Shown one piece after another: positions 52,328 through 62,249 of a DNA stretch of 64,000 nt; within the stretch, counting starts at the first letter, position 1, and every line of letters starts with the position of its first letter. Made by a program: the position numbers and the translations under genes. Origin of the DNA: Oceanobacillus luteolus (GTDB taxonomy: Bacteria > Bacillota > Bacilli > Bacillales > Amphibacillaceae). The DNA is taken from NCBI RefSeq assembly GCF_023715655.1, contig NZ_JAMBON010000010.1:36432-100431 (forward strand), given 5' to 3'. The notes under the pieces are model-generated. The model was not told the DNA's origin, ran no database searches, and saw nothing but the letters and a program-made list of their open reading frames with translations.

Positions 52328-53944
52328 ATGAGGTTAAAAAGATTATCGCTTCTCGCCTCTCTCATTCTAGCACTAGTACTAGTGTTAGCAGCTTGTGCGG
52401 GAGACGGTGAACCAACAACAGCAGAGCCTGAAGATAGTGCAGAGACAGAAGGCGAAACTGAAGGTAAAACAGAAGGTGGAGATTTAGTTATTGCCATCGG
52501 AGATGATGTTGTTTCTCTTTCCACGCAAGGTTCTAACGACACAGCATCAAGTAACGTAGCTGAAAATATATATGAAACACTCACTGTTCTTGATGAGAAC
52601 CAAGAAGTTCAACCAGGCCTTGCAGCATCTTGGGAAGTAGTAGATGAAACAACTTGGGAACTTACACTTCAAGAAGGAGTAACTTTCCATGATGGTGCAG
52701 AACTGACAGCTGAAGTTGTAAAAATGAACTACGACCGTTTAGTTGACGAAGAAATTGCTTCACCACGTGCATTCCTAGTTGAAGCAGTAGAAAGCGTGGA
52801 AGTAGTTGATGAGTTAACAATTCGTATTAACTTAGAGTATCCATATGCTCCGTTACTAGCTAATTTAGCTCATAGTGGTGCAGCAATTATGAGTCCTAAT
52901 ATTATTCAAGAGGACTATGCACAGTTTGAAGATGGTGGAGATGCTGATTCATACATAAACCAAAATCCAGTTGGTACAGGACCATTTGTATTTGAAAGCT
53001 GGACACCTGGTGAAAGTGTTGTATTGACTCGTAACGATGAGTATTGGGGAGAACCAGCTAAGCTAGACTCTGTTACTTTCAAAGTTGTATCGGAGCAAAG
53101 TGCTCGAATCGCTGAACTTGAAACAGGTGTAAGTCACGTTGCTGATAACATTGGACCAAATAACATTTCTCGAGTAGAGGGTGCTGATGGAGTCCATGTT
53201 TTACAGGAACCAAGTGTAAGATTAGATTATGTAGGATTTAACGCACAAAAAGAACCATTTGATGATGTAAGGGTTCGTCAAGCAATCTCAATGGCAATTG
53301 ATAAGCAACAAATTATCGATGGTGTATTGAACGGAGTTGGACTTGAAGCAGTTGGTCCTTTGGCTCCTCCGGTATTCGGATATGATGAAAGCGTAAGCGG
53401 ACTTGAATATGATCCAGAGGCTGCTCAAGAATTATTAGAAGAAGCAGGTTTCTCAGATGGCTTCTCTACAACGATTTGGACACGTGATAGTGAACAACTT
53501 GTAGATACTGCAGTTAATGTTCAATCTCAGTTAGCTGAAATTGGAATCGATGTTGAAGTTGAAGAACTAGAATGGGGTGCTTACCTAGAAAAAACAGCAA
53601 ATGGAGAACATGATATGTTTATCCTTGGCTGGACTACGGTAACTTCCGATGCTGACTATGGAATGTACCCACTGTTCCACTCTTCAGCTCTAGGCGCGAC
53701 GGGTAACCGTACATTTACTGTAGATGAAGAACTTGATGCAGTTCTAGACGAAGCTAGAAGAGAAACAGATCCAGAAGTTAGACAGGAACTTTATTCTGAA
53801 GCACAAGAAATGCTTGTGGAGCTTGCTCCAATGCTTTACTTAAATCACTCAGAATATCTACTTGGTGTAAATGATAACGTCCAAGATTTACATATCAATG
53901 CTCACGGACTTTATCAATTAGAACAAGCATATATTGCAGAATAG
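52328..53944 (+). CDS. orphan oligopeptide ABC substrate-binding lipoprotein
   Basis: This 538-residue family-5 binding protein has the lipobox LAAC (Cys23), an acidic Glu/Thr-rich linker and GVTFHDGAELTAEVVKMNYD near 120. GGGGGT lies before the ATG. A terminator follows directly, so no permease or ATPase is in this transcript. It must borrow the translocator of another operon (perhaps the one at 16527-20055) or act as a surface sensor. Codon use is more A/T-rich and regular than its neighbours, suggesting good expression. Confidence 0.92.
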   Translation: MRLKRLSLLASLILALVLVLAACAGDGEPTTAEPEDSAETEGETEGKTEGGDLVIAIGDDVVSLSTQGSNDTASSNVAENIYETLTVLDENQEVQPGLAASWEVVDETTWELTLQEGVTFHDGAELTAEVVKMNYDRLVDEEIASPRAFLVEAVESVEVVDELTIRINLEYPYAPLLANLAHSGAAIMSPNIIQEDYAQFEDGGDADSYINQNPVGTGPFVFESWTPGESVVLTRNDEYWGEPAKLDSVTFKVVSEQSARIAELETGVSHVADNIGPNNISRVEGADGVHVLQEPSVRLDYVGFNAQKEPFDDVRVRQAISMAIDKQQIIDGVLNGVGLEAVGPLAPPVFGYDESVSGLEYDPEAAQELLEEAGFSDGFSTTIWTRDSEQLVDTAVNVQSQLAEIGIDVEVEELEWGAYLEKTANGEHDMFILGWTTVTSDADYGMYPLFHSSALGATGNRTFTVDEELDAVLDEARRETDPEVRQELYSEAQEMLVELAPMLYLNHSEYLLGVNDNVQDLHINAHGLYQLEQAYIAE

Positions 53945-53961
53945 ATTTTTAGTGAATTAAG

Positions 53962-53999
53962 AACAGCCTTGTACATTAATGTATAAGGCTGTTTTTTTA
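53962..53999 (+). terminator. terminator of the orphan binding-protein gene
   Basis: Arms ACAGCCTTGTACAT and ATGTATAAGGCTGT, then seven T residues. Confidence 0.85.
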
Positions 54000-54152
54000 A
54001 TGGTCTTTTGGTAGTAGTTTTTTATCCATGTCAATATTAGAGTTGATATTTAATAGTTTGGATAGAAACCTTCCGCCTTATATTTATCAGGCCCCCCATT
54101 AAAAGGTATAAATTTTGTTATTTCACCACTAATATCTGTTCAAATTCTACCA

Positions 54153-54764
54153 TCAAGAATATCTAACCATTCCCTTTCTTTCTACCCTCTTTTTTGGAAT
54201 GCTTTTTACAAGGTCTAATAATTGCTCAGCCATATACTTCGGTGAATGTGAGTATCCCTTCTTGATCCACTCTAGTATTATTCCGTAAATCGCATATGCG
54301 TACCACTCCGCATAGATCACTCTATCAATATTTGAATTAATCATACTAAAGTCTTTTAAAGCTAAATTTTTCAACTCATCAATCATACGGTTTTGGAGTT
54401 CTATTAAAATATCAGAATTGGTAACTGTAGAATAAAAGTCTGAATACTTGTAAACATGCTCAAATAACATTAACATGGAAGGTTTTATATCATTAACCGT
54501 AAATAAATTAAGATTTTCGTATGGTTTCCGATAACTAATGACTAAGTCTTTCATTACATCGTCAATAATTTCAATAAGTAGCTCCTCTTTACTATCAAAA
54601 TGATTATAAAAAGTAACACGACTAATTTTTGATTGATTAACAATTTCTGTAATCGTTAGTTTGTTGTACGGTTTCTGTTGTAACAGCAATAAGAATGTCT
54701 TCTTTATCTTGCTCTTTGTCCTTACAATCCGTTTATCAATGTAAGATTCCTCATTGTTATACAT
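54153..54764 (-). CDS. TetR family regulator of the divergent aldehyde dehydrogenase
   Basis: This 203-residue protein has a helix-turn-helix KLTITEIVNQSKISRVTFYN near 38-57 and an all-helical C-terminal domain with aromatic residues (YAEWYAYAIYGIILEW). GGGGG lies before the ATG. It is divergent from the aldehyde dehydrogenase; its own promoter overlaps inverted repeats around TTGTACAA, which suggests autoregulation and control of the enzyme. The ligand is unknown. Confidence 0.87.
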   Translation of the reverse strand: MYNNEESYIDKRIVRTKSKIKKTFLLLLQQKPYNKLTITEIVNQSKISRVTFYNHFDSKEELLIEIIDDVMKDLVISYRKPYENLNLFTVNDIKPSMLMLFEHVYKYSDFYSTVTNSDILIELQNRMIDELKNLALKDFSMINSNIDRVIYAEWYAYAIYGIILEWIKKGYSHSPKYMAEQLLDLVKSIPKKRVERKGMVRYS

Positions 54765-54795
54765 AGAGTCCCCCTTTGTTCAAATATGTTATTTT

Positions 54796-54823
54796 ATTGT
54801 ACAAATAATACTAATATGTTCAA
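54796..54823 (-). promoter_or_regulatory. promoter of the tetR gene, overlapping a probable operator
   Basis: The minus strand has TTGAAC (54818-54823), a 16-base spacer and TACAAT (54796-54801). The palindrome TTGTACAA overlaps the -10 box. Confidence 0.6.
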
Positions 54824-54895
54824 TAGTCTGTAAACATCCCTTTTAGTTTGCCTTACATCCTATTATAATAAATTAAAGAGTAATAATCACTCTAT

Positions 54896-54910
54896 TTGTA
54901 AGCGCATTCA
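54896..54910 (+). promoter_or_regulatory. cre site (CcpA) before the aldehyde dehydrogenase
   Basis: TTGTAAGCGCATTCA fits the cre consensus at all fixed positions. It lies downstream of a TATAAT box (54864-54869) and just before the ribosome site, so CcpA would act as a roadblock. Confidence 0.7.
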
Positions 54911-54928
54911 AAAATAGGAGGTATGGAT

Positions 54929-56428
54929 ATGACAACCAATACATTAGTCCAATTGAATGAAAATGCTGCCAAATTTATTTCCAAGCCAAAGAAATTATTT
55001 ATCGGTGGCAAATGGGTAGAATCGGTATCTGGAAGAACATTCGAAACGAGAAACCCTGCAACCGGAGAACTCCTTACTACTGTTGCTGAAGGCGGTAAAG
55101 AAGATATTGAATTAGCAGTTCGTGCTGCACGTGATGCATTTGACAAAGGTCCTTGGCGAACAATGAAGCCATATGACCGTAGTAAACTTATGTTGAAGTT
55201 TGCAGATTTGTTGGAAGAACATGGAGAGGAACTTGCCCATTTAGAAACACTGGATAATGGGGCTCCACTCAATATGACAAAATTCTTCTCGGCATCTGCG
55301 GCAGAAAATATTCGTTACTTTGCTGGATGGACCACGAAGATTACCGGAAGTTCGATTCCTACTTCTGTTCCAGGAAAGACGTTTACTTATACAAGGAAAG
55401 AACCAGTAGGGGTTTGTGGTCAAATCATTCCTTGGAACGGTCCATTAATGATGGCTGTCTGGAAATTATCAGTTGCCTTAGCTACTGGAAATACGATTGT
55501 TTTAAAACCAGCTGAAAATACTCCTTTAACTGCATTGCGACTTGGAGAACTTGTTCAAGAAGCTGGGTTTCCTGATGGCGTTGTCAATATTGTGCCAGGA
55601 TTTGGCGGAACAGCTGGGCAAGCTCTAGTTGACCATCCACTGGTCGATAAGATTGCTTTCACTGGTTCAACAGCTGTTGGTAAGAAGATTATGAGTTCAG
55701 CAGCTGCAAGTGTGAAAAAAGTTTCCCTTGAACTGGGTGGAAAGTCCGCTCATATTGTGTTTGCCGATGCGGACTATGAGAAAGCCATTCAAAACGCTGC
55801 AAATTCTGTATTTTACAATTCAGGACAAGCTTGTATTGCAGGTTCCCGTTTATTTGTTGAGAAAAATATTTATGATAATTTCATGAGTGATTTAGCAGAT
55901 TACACGAAAAATTATAAAGTTGGAAATGGATTTGATCCTTCAACTGTTTTAGGACCACTTATTTCTGAAAGACAAAAAGAAAGAGTTCTTGGCTATTTAG
56001 ACATCGGTCAACAAGAAGGAGCAGAAATTCTAGTTGGCGGTAATGCAACGGAAGAGGAATTAGCGAATGGATACTTTGTAAAACCGACCGTCGTGGCAAA
56101 TACAAACAATAATATGAGAATTGCCCAAGAGGAAATTTTTGGTCCTGTCGTTTCAGGTATTCCATTCACAGATATCGATGAAGTGATTGAATTAGCAAAT
56201 CAAACCGAGTATGGATTAGGTGGAGGAGTAAATACGACAGACATCCGGAAAGCCCATCTCGTTGCAGATGGTCTGCGAACAGGAACAGTCTGGGTGAATA
56301 CTTACAATGCAATGGATCCTGCAGTTCCATTTGGTGGATATAAACAAAGCGGACTTGGTCGAGAAAATGGAGAGGAATCATTAGATCTCTATTTGGAAAC
56401 AAAGACAGTTTGGATTGACTTAGATTAA
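54929..56428 (+). CDS. NAD-dependent aldehyde dehydrogenase
   Basis: This is a 499-residue ALDH superfamily enzyme. The catalytic Cys is in GQACIAGSR, the general-base Glu in LELGGKSAH, the NAD-binding segment in FTGSTAVGKKI and the proton-relay Asn in IIPWNGPLMM. It oxidises an aldehyde to the acid. The ATG at 54929 sits 7 bases after AGGAGG; the ATG at 54923 is too close to that site. A divergent TetR gene and a cre site indicate substrate induction and carbon repression. The substrate is unknown. Confidence 0.92.
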   Translation: MTTNTLVQLNENAAKFISKPKKLFIGGKWVESVSGRTFETRNPATGELLTTVAEGGKEDIELAVRAARDAFDKGPWRTMKPYDRSKLMLKFADLLEEHGEELAHLETLDNGAPLNMTKFFSASAAENIRYFAGWTTKITGSSIPTSVPGKTFTYTRKEPVGVCGQIIPWNGPLMMAVWKLSVALATGNTIVLKPAENTPLTALRLGELVQEAGFPDGVVNIVPGFGGTAGQALVDHPLVDKIAFTGSTAVGKKIMSSAAASVKKVSLELGGKSAHIVFADADYEKAIQNAANSVFYNSGQACIAGSRLFVEKNIYDNFMSDLADYTKNYKVGNGFDPSTVLGPLISERQKERVLGYLDIGQQEGAEILVGGNATEEELANGYFVKPTVVANTNNNMRIAQEEIFGPVVSGIPFTDIDEVIELANQTEYGLGGGVNTTDIRKAHLVADGLRTGTVWVNTYNAMDPAVPFGGYKQSGLGRENGEESLDLYLETKTVWIDLD

Positions 56429-56448
56429 AAGTCTTTTAGTTTGATGAA

Positions 56449-56486
56449 GCCCCAATATACAAATTCAACGTCTATTGGGGCTTTTC
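56449..56486 (+). terminator. terminator of the aldehyde dehydrogenase gene
   Basis: Arms GCCCCAATA and TATTGGGGC, then TTTTC. Confidence 0.75.
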
Positions 56487-56586
56487 AATTATTCTATCAG
56501 GTTTCGTTTGTATCTATGAATCAACTACTCTGTTTATTAACGATATGTATGAACGGATGTCGATGAGAAAATCCATCATAAAAATA

Positions 56587-56617
56587 GCATGACAGCTCCT
56601 AATATGAGTTGTCATGC
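56587..56617 (-). terminator. terminator of the McrBC-like operon
   Basis: Arms GCATGACA and TGTCATGC; on the minus strand TATTTTTATG follows. Confidence 0.7.
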
Positions 56618-56658
56618 CTTGATGTAAAATACAATTTTATATTTAATATTTAATTCAC

Positions 56659-59121
56659 TCAACTCTCCAACATCCCCACCAACATCCGAAAAACAGCCGA
56701 AGGATTCCTCTTCAATTTGTCATAGGGTACAATTTCCATCTCGTTTCCATTATCTATAGCCAATTCCTGTGTATCCTTCTTTAGTTGGATATTAATATCT
56801 TTTATCCTAAACTCCGTAACACCCGTTGCATAATCAATTGTATTATCATCCAACTCTAACTGAATACGATCTGAAACTCTCCGCAGCATTTTCCAGAGAG
56901 TCACTTCTTCCTTCGACTTCATAAATAACTCCGGAAGTTCCGTAGAATCTTTCAACATATCGAGTGTGGTCAACATATAATTTGCAATACCATACTGAAC
57001 TGGTTTGATAACATCGAGCAAGTTTTCCCAAATCTCCACTTCAAAAATGACATTTTTCTTTTGAATTTGAACATCCTTAATTTTTCCGTAGACAAATACT
57101 CCATGTTTTTCTGTTATACTCTTTTTCACATATAATGCAATATAATTAGCTTTCTGCCATCCATTCTTTAACTTATTAATTGGTCTGGAGTAGTATCTCC
57201 CCTTCAGATACTTGCGATATGCAGCGTGAGAATCTACTAATCCTACAAGTACAATTTCCTGCAGAGATGATTGCCACTCTTCCACCGTACCTCTTGGAAG
57301 GATTCCTTCTTTTTGGAGTTCTTCCGGACTTTTATCAACTAATCTATGGACAAACTGCTCGACTAAGTTCGTTGCATCTGGAAGAAAAGGCAATCCACCA
57401 ATATTGACCCGATCAATACTTTTATAAAAATGATGATGTTGATAAGATTGTTCATCAAACCATGGAAATAATACGTAAGCACCAAATGATGTCCGTTCAT
57501 ATGGCCCATTAATTCCCGCTACAATTGAATCCCGGTAACGATGCATTGTATTAATATCTTCCTCTAGGGGTCCAGGGGTTCCATAGCGTCTTTTGTAATA
57601 ACTTTCTGTTTGTGCATAATCCACCCGATATTTAGCATCAAAGATAAAGTTGTAATGATAATCTTTACCTTTCTTTTCGAGACTTAACATCGTATCAGGT
57701 TTCTGGTTGACGGTAGGCAATTTATTTTCATATTTCTGGTAAGTTAAAATGATTTTTTCCTCTGTGACCGGATGGCGATAAATGCGTTTGGCTGATTGAT
57801 TCGCATCTAAAACTACAAACAAACCATTCCGATTCACTTTTACAATATCTTGACTTACCAATTGATAGTTCTTACCAAGAATTTGACCAAGCTTTAAAAA
57901 CGTCCAATACTCATATAACGTAGCCACATCTTTTACAGACATTTGAAATACTTTACCATCAAGTACAAGGCCTCTTGAAATCGTTAAATAGATTTGATTG
58001 GCATCCCGATAATTCGGTGCCATTTGTAGAACTAAACTCATAATGGAACGGTCGAGTTTTCCAATCCTTTTCCAAAAAGGTTGCTTCAATCTCGAATCGA
58101 TGAGAGTAATCATTCGCTTCACTTTTCCGATGATATATTGGTCGTCATCCTGCCTAAATCTTCGGTTCTGTTCTTGGATGGAGGTGTGCAAGTCTTCGAG
58201 CTTATGAACCAATCTCTCCATCATCCATTTGATATATCGATTTTCATTCGTATCATAAGTGACCTCTTTCTTGATTCTCAATCCTGAAGTAGGTAGGAAA
58301 TGTTTATTTCCAAGCGGGATACCTCTTTCCACCTCCACAAACAACTCAGGACGCTTTCTTAAAAAACTTCTCCCTTTAGAATCGAGTTTTCCAATCTGAT
58401 CGCCTCTTGCCTTCACATGAGTTTTTTGGAGATTGTGATTCGGCTGTTTTTCTATATTCGAGATTGCTCGTATGAATCGTTCAAAGTAATGTTCAATCAA
58501 TCGATAGAATTCAGCTCGTGAAGGTTTTCCATCCAACTTCACTTTCGCTCCATGATATGTTTTTCGGATAAAATGGAAAGCTAGATTATAAATCTCATCA
58601 TTTACCTCTTCCAATAACTTCTTATAATCATTACGATAATCCAATTTAGAAGGAAATATTTCTAGTGTCACTTCCAGCAATTTTGTTGTATGGTGAAAGA
58701 CTCTGAAAGTAGTCAACCCTACTTCATTTTGGAATTGGAGATTACCCATTAAAATGTTTTGGTCTCCGATTGTAGTAGAGGAGATAGCGTTCCGAATCCC
58801 AGGATGTTCATGATGAAATGACAATTCCTGATTCTGCTTTGGTGCAATAATTACTTGATATACGCTATTTTCAAAGAATATCGGCCGTAAAGTTGAAGGT
58901 TCAACAAGAGTGTTTTGGTCAATATCATATACTTTGATTTCTTCTATATCCCTTCCGTTAACAACAAAGCCCATTGTGTCATGAAAATCCATCGAACGAT
59001 ATTGTTTTAAACTTTCGTACCTTTCGTGATAGGGCCTCCCTTTAATGATTAAGGAAAGGTCATCTGTTTCAACGTGAACTAATTCAATGTCCTCACGAGA
59101 TCCAGAAGGAAGTGTAGCCAT
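56659..59121 (-). CDS. McrC-like DUF2357/PD-(D/E)xK nuclease subunit
   Basis: This is an 820-residue protein. The N-terminal half matches DUF2357 (about 1-350), a domain of McrC relatives. The C-terminal half has a PD-(D/E)xK nuclease of the PDDEXK_7 type, with NFIFDAKYRVDY near residue 495 and a downstream acidic Met-rich segment. The ATG at 59121 follows AGGAGGT by 7 bases, overlapping the end of the McrB-like gene by 29 bases. The pair should form a GTP/ATP-driven type IV restriction complex that cuts modified foreign DNA. Confidence 0.87.
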   Translation of the reverse strand: MATLPSGSREDIELVHVETDDLSLIIKGRPYHERYESLKQYRSMDFHDTMGFVVNGRDIEEIKVYDIDQNTLVEPSTLRPIFFENSVYQVIIAPKQNQELSFHHEHPGIRNAISSTTIGDQNILMGNLQFQNEVGLTTFRVFHHTTKLLEVTLEIFPSKLDYRNDYKKLLEEVNDEIYNLAFHFIRKTYHGAKVKLDGKPSRAEFYRLIEHYFERFIRAISNIEKQPNHNLQKTHVKARGDQIGKLDSKGRSFLRKRPELFVEVERGIPLGNKHFLPTSGLRIKKEVTYDTNENRYIKWMMERLVHKLEDLHTSIQEQNRRFRQDDDQYIIGKVKRMITLIDSRLKQPFWKRIGKLDRSIMSLVLQMAPNYRDANQIYLTISRGLVLDGKVFQMSVKDVATLYEYWTFLKLGQILGKNYQLVSQDIVKVNRNGLFVVLDANQSAKRIYRHPVTEEKIILTYQKYENKLPTVNQKPDTMLSLEKKGKDYHYNFIFDAKYRVDYAQTESYYKRRYGTPGPLEEDINTMHRYRDSIVAGINGPYERTSFGAYVLFPWFDEQSYQHHHFYKSIDRVNIGGLPFLPDATNLVEQFVHRLVDKSPEELQKEGILPRGTVEEWQSSLQEIVLVGLVDSHAAYRKYLKGRYYSRPINKLKNGWQKANYIALYVKKSITEKHGVFVYGKIKDVQIQKKNVIFEVEIWENLLDVIKPVQYGIANYMLTTLDMLKDSTELPELFMKSKEEVTLWKMLRRVSDRIQLELDDNTIDYATGVTEFRIKDINIQLKKDTQELAIDNGNEMEIVPYDKLKRNPSAVFRMLVGMLES

Positions 59122-61471
59122 CACGTAACCTCCTAAGCATCTCCGCCACTTTTTTCGCACTCTGAGGATATTTTGCTGTAGCAATATCTACTTCTTCTAT
59201 CTCTACTCCCTCATCCAATCTTGTATTTGTAAACATCTCATATAATTCACGTAGCAATTGTTCTACTAAGGAATCACTACCTGAGATCCGTGGAAGAATC
59301 TTTTGTAGCACACAATGATCGAAGGCTGTTTCAAAACTTAATAGATTTGCTTCATCGTTATAGATCATATAAAAACAGATTTCATCCCGGACACGATATC
59401 CGACATGAGCATTGTTCTTCTCTAAAATGGTGTTTATTTGTACAAGTTCATTTGTCACTTCTTTGATTAAATCTTCATGTTCAGCGTAAGCATCCTTTAA
59501 GTGGAGATACTTTGGCTTCAGTTTTTCATTATCGATTCGAAGTGGTGCAGCCGTATTTGTTTCATGTAGGAATGCAAGATTATCAAGTTCCACCCGATTG
59601 AACTCGATTGTATTCGCACGGTCAAGCACCTTTTTACTGAATGGATACGTTGTTTCGTCCATATTAACGGTACCAATCACATACAAGTTATTAGGAAGGG
59701 AAAGATCAAAACCTACTGTTTCTTTTGTTAACAGATTCGATGATACAACTTGTCCATCTTTCCATGTGCGACTTTCCATAACGGAAAGGATGTCACTAAA
59801 ATAATGCTCCACTCGTGCTAAGTTCATTTCATCCAGCAATACAAAATATGGGTAATCTGGATTGTTTGTTGCAATTTTAATCACTTTTGTTAATGAGCCT
59901 TCTTTAAAATCACCTTTAATATCTACATAGCCCAATAAATCAGAGCCATCATTCCAGTCTGGTCGAATTGGTATCAATGTAAATTGTCCATTGTCCTCGT
60001 CTGCACCAACACTTTCGGCAAACCATTGAACCATTTTTGTTTTACCCGTACCAGAAATTCCGGAGAGAATGACAAAGGGTTTCGCCCTTAGGGAAAGGTA
60101 GAGGTTGGTTATTTCTTCTATGGTGTAGTTGAAGCCTTTAGATCGGACGTATGTATAGATGTGTTCAATAAGTTCTTTTTCACTTGCCAATTCATTCGCT
60201 TCTTTTACAGCTTCTATTGATTCATCCTTTTGATAGGCATCTACTATTTCTTGGTCGATAACTTGTAAGTCCTCGTCTACTATACCTACGGTTTTTAACC
60301 AATCGATTACATAATTATATCTCTTATCCAATACACTCTCTTTTATTTGGGTCCCATCTTTAGAACTAACAATAGTAGAACGTAGCACATCTTTTATTAG
60401 TTGCTTCGTTTCTATTTCTGTCCATTCTGAGGCTGATTCAAGTAATTGTATTATCATTTTAATAATAGGTATCGAACTAACTCGTTTACTTTGTTCTAAT
60501 GCGTTTGGAACCTCCGTTACAAATAAATTTTCATTACGATCAATATAATTTAATATATTCAACGCATTCAGTGCTCGCCAGCTAACACTCCTACTTATAG
60601 AACTTGTTTGATCGCCACCTAATAAATCTTCTAGCATTTGGATCGTATGCTGGTAACTTGCATTAGGTAAATCTAATGTTGTATACTCTGTCAATTCATA
60701 TGTAGTTTCTTTTACGCTCACAAAGGGTATCCTGTCTAAAATCTCCCTACTGTTAAACGTAATTTTCGTACGATCTATCTCTTGCTTATTTAATATCTCA
60801 ACCAAAGAAGCTTTTATCTCACCATATATCTCGGTGGAATATGTTTCACTTGAATGCAAAGAAATAAGCTCTGATAAGAATTTATCAAGGGTTTTAGGTA
60901 AATCAAATTGAATAGATTTCTTAATATATTCCTCGTAATATTTCACCATGATTCTAAGGTCTTCTAATAATTGCTCATCAGATGGAAAACCATCAATTAA
61001 ATAGGGAATATAGATTGCTGTTGATTTTTTGTAATCTACGGCAAATCTACTTTCACCTAAATAAAAGTTGTTATCTCTATGAATTTGTGGTTCTTTAATA
61101 TCTAGTTCTTCTCTAATTTCTTTATTAATCCGGTCCATTTCTGCTGGAGGCGTTTCTGTTACGCCTTGGGCCAACGCTAAATAAACATGAGACATGTCTT
61201 CAGCAAATAAGTAAACAAGATAAAATCCTCTTTGTGTAGAAGTTGTAATTTCCCTGTTCATTACTGCAATCCAAGGAACATGGGCCCAATTGCCTTGGCC
61301 TACTGAACCTTTAATAAGATATTTTTTTCTATTTAGTTGGCTTTTACGATAAAATTTTTTTGGGATTTCTCGCCTTATAAGCGTCCCCAACTCATGTTCT
61401 TTAAAGGTTTCTGTTTTTGCTTGTTTGTAGTTATTCATAAAAATTAGTAGTTGGTCTTTTAGTGATGGCAA
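59093..61471 (-). CDS. McrB-like AAA+ NTPase with MrcB N-terminal domain
   Basis: This is a 792-residue protein. Residues 1-190 fit the MrcB_N (DUF3578) recognition domain (GSVGQGNWAHVPWIAV, GFYLVYLFAEDMSHVYLAL). The AAA+ motor has Walker A GISGTGKT near 465, Walker B VLLDEMNLARVEHYF near 545, and the McrB-type signature GTVNMDETTYPFSKKVLDR, with NMDET replacing the usual TxNxxD. The start is TTG at 61471, 9 bases after AAGGAGG. It binds modified DNA and drives the McrC-like nuclease encoded next. Confidence 0.9.
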   Translation of the reverse strand: MPSLKDQLLIFMNNYKQAKTETFKEHELGTLIRREIPKKFYRKSQLNRKKYLIKGSVGQGNWAHVPWIAVMNREITTSTQRGFYLVYLFAEDMSHVYLALAQGVTETPPAEMDRINKEIREELDIKEPQIHRDNNFYLGESRFAVDYKKSTAIYIPYLIDGFPSDEQLLEDLRIMVKYYEEYIKKSIQFDLPKTLDKFLSELISLHSSETYSTEIYGEIKASLVEILNKQEIDRTKITFNSREILDRIPFVSVKETTYELTEYTTLDLPNASYQHTIQMLEDLLGGDQTSSISRSVSWRALNALNILNYIDRNENLFVTEVPNALEQSKRVSSIPIIKMIIQLLESASEWTEIETKQLIKDVLRSTIVSSKDGTQIKESVLDKRYNYVIDWLKTVGIVDEDLQVIDQEIVDAYQKDESIEAVKEANELASEKELIEHIYTYVRSKGFNYTIEEITNLYLSLRAKPFVILSGISGTGKTKMVQWFAESVGADEDNGQFTLIPIRPDWNDGSDLLGYVDIKGDFKEGSLTKVIKIATNNPDYPYFVLLDEMNLARVEHYFSDILSVMESRTWKDGQVVSSNLLTKETVGFDLSLPNNLYVIGTVNMDETTYPFSKKVLDRANTIEFNRVELDNLAFLHETNTAAPLRIDNEKLKPKYLHLKDAYAEHEDLIKEVTNELVQINTILEKNNAHVGYRVRDEICFYMIYNDEANLLSFETAFDHCVLQKILPRISGSDSLVEQLLRELYEMFTNTRLDEGVEIEEVDIATAKYPQSAKKVAEMLRRLRDGYTSFWIS

Positions 61472-61501
61472 TGAAAAATACCTCCTTTTAACTAAATTAT
61501 C

Positions 61502-61684
61502 TTAATAAAAACTCCAGCATTTAATGGGAGCGAGACCTTTAACTCGAATTTCACTGTGTTCCATTCCCAACGATATGTATAGCCCGAAAACAGTTATAGG
61601 GGGATCAAAATGAATTGAATCATGGATATACAGATACAAATTAACTGAAGTATCATAAATCTGTATACTTCTTACTAATCCCAA
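61502..61684 (-). CDS. small uncertain frame between MazG and McrB-like genes
   Basis: A 60-residue frame overlaps the end of the MazG gene by 32 bases. It reads like protein in its centre (NLYLYIHDSIHFDPPITVFG) but has no good ribosome site. It may be a small accessory gene, a remnant, or chance. Confidence 0.25.
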   Translation of the reverse strand: MGLVRSIQIYDTSVNLYLYIHDSIHFDPPITVFGLYISLGMEHSEIRVKGLAPIKCWSFY

Positions 61685-62210
61685 AAGACTTTTCCACTGG
61701 ATATTTACTTCTATTCTTTCTAATTTTTTCTTTAATAGCAGTTTCCATATTTATATCTAAGGCATCAGACAACAATAATGCATATATAACCACGTCCGCT
61801 AACTCATCCTTCAAGTTATCCATATTTTCTTTTATAGCTTGCTCACTTGTTTTCCATTGAAAGTTCTCCAATAACTCACTTGCTTCTAAAGAGAGCGATA
61901 ACGCCAGATCCTTAGGATTGTGGAATTGCTTCCAATTTCTCTCGTCCCTGAATGCTATAACCTCCTCGATCAATGAATCGAAAACAGAGGATCCACAATT
62001 AAACTTATTACTTTTAAAATCTTGGTAGATTAGTTCTGCTTCTTTGTATTGAGGGAATGGAACAAATAATGAAACGTTCAATTCTCCAGAAGAATCTGGG
62101 TTACTCTGCTCCGTCCGCCAATCTATATGAGGGTATTTATTTTCAAGTGCTTCTTTCATGGCATACACTCTACTAGCATTCTTACTATTAAATGAGTCCA
62201 ATTGTTTCAT
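61653..62210 (-). CDS. MazG-like nucleotide pyrophosphohydrolase
   Basis: This is a 185-residue protein. The C-terminal 100 residues carry the MazG/all-alpha NTP-PPase pattern: LSLEASELLENFQW, then KDELADVVIYALLL with the acidic metal ligands. The N-terminal 75 residues form an extra domain (VSLFVPFPQYKEAE) not found in minimal MazG enzymes. AAAGGAG precedes the ATG. It lies 39 bases after the helicase gene and upstream of the McrB-like gene in the same direction. It would hydrolyse (d)NTPs or signalling nucleotides; a defence role is inferred from its neighbours. Confidence 0.82.
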   Translation of the reverse strand: MKQLDSFNSKNASRVYAMKEALENKYPHIDWRTEQSNPDSSGELNVSLFVPFPQYKEAELIYQDFKSNKFNCGSSVFDSLIEEVIAFRDERNWKQFHNPKDLALSLSLEASELLENFQWKTSEQAIKENMDNLKDELADVVIYALLLSDALDINMETAIKEKIRKNRSKYPVEKSFGISKKYTDL

Positions 62211-62249
62211 AATTTACTCCTTTCTTTAATGATTCAATAATCTCTATCC

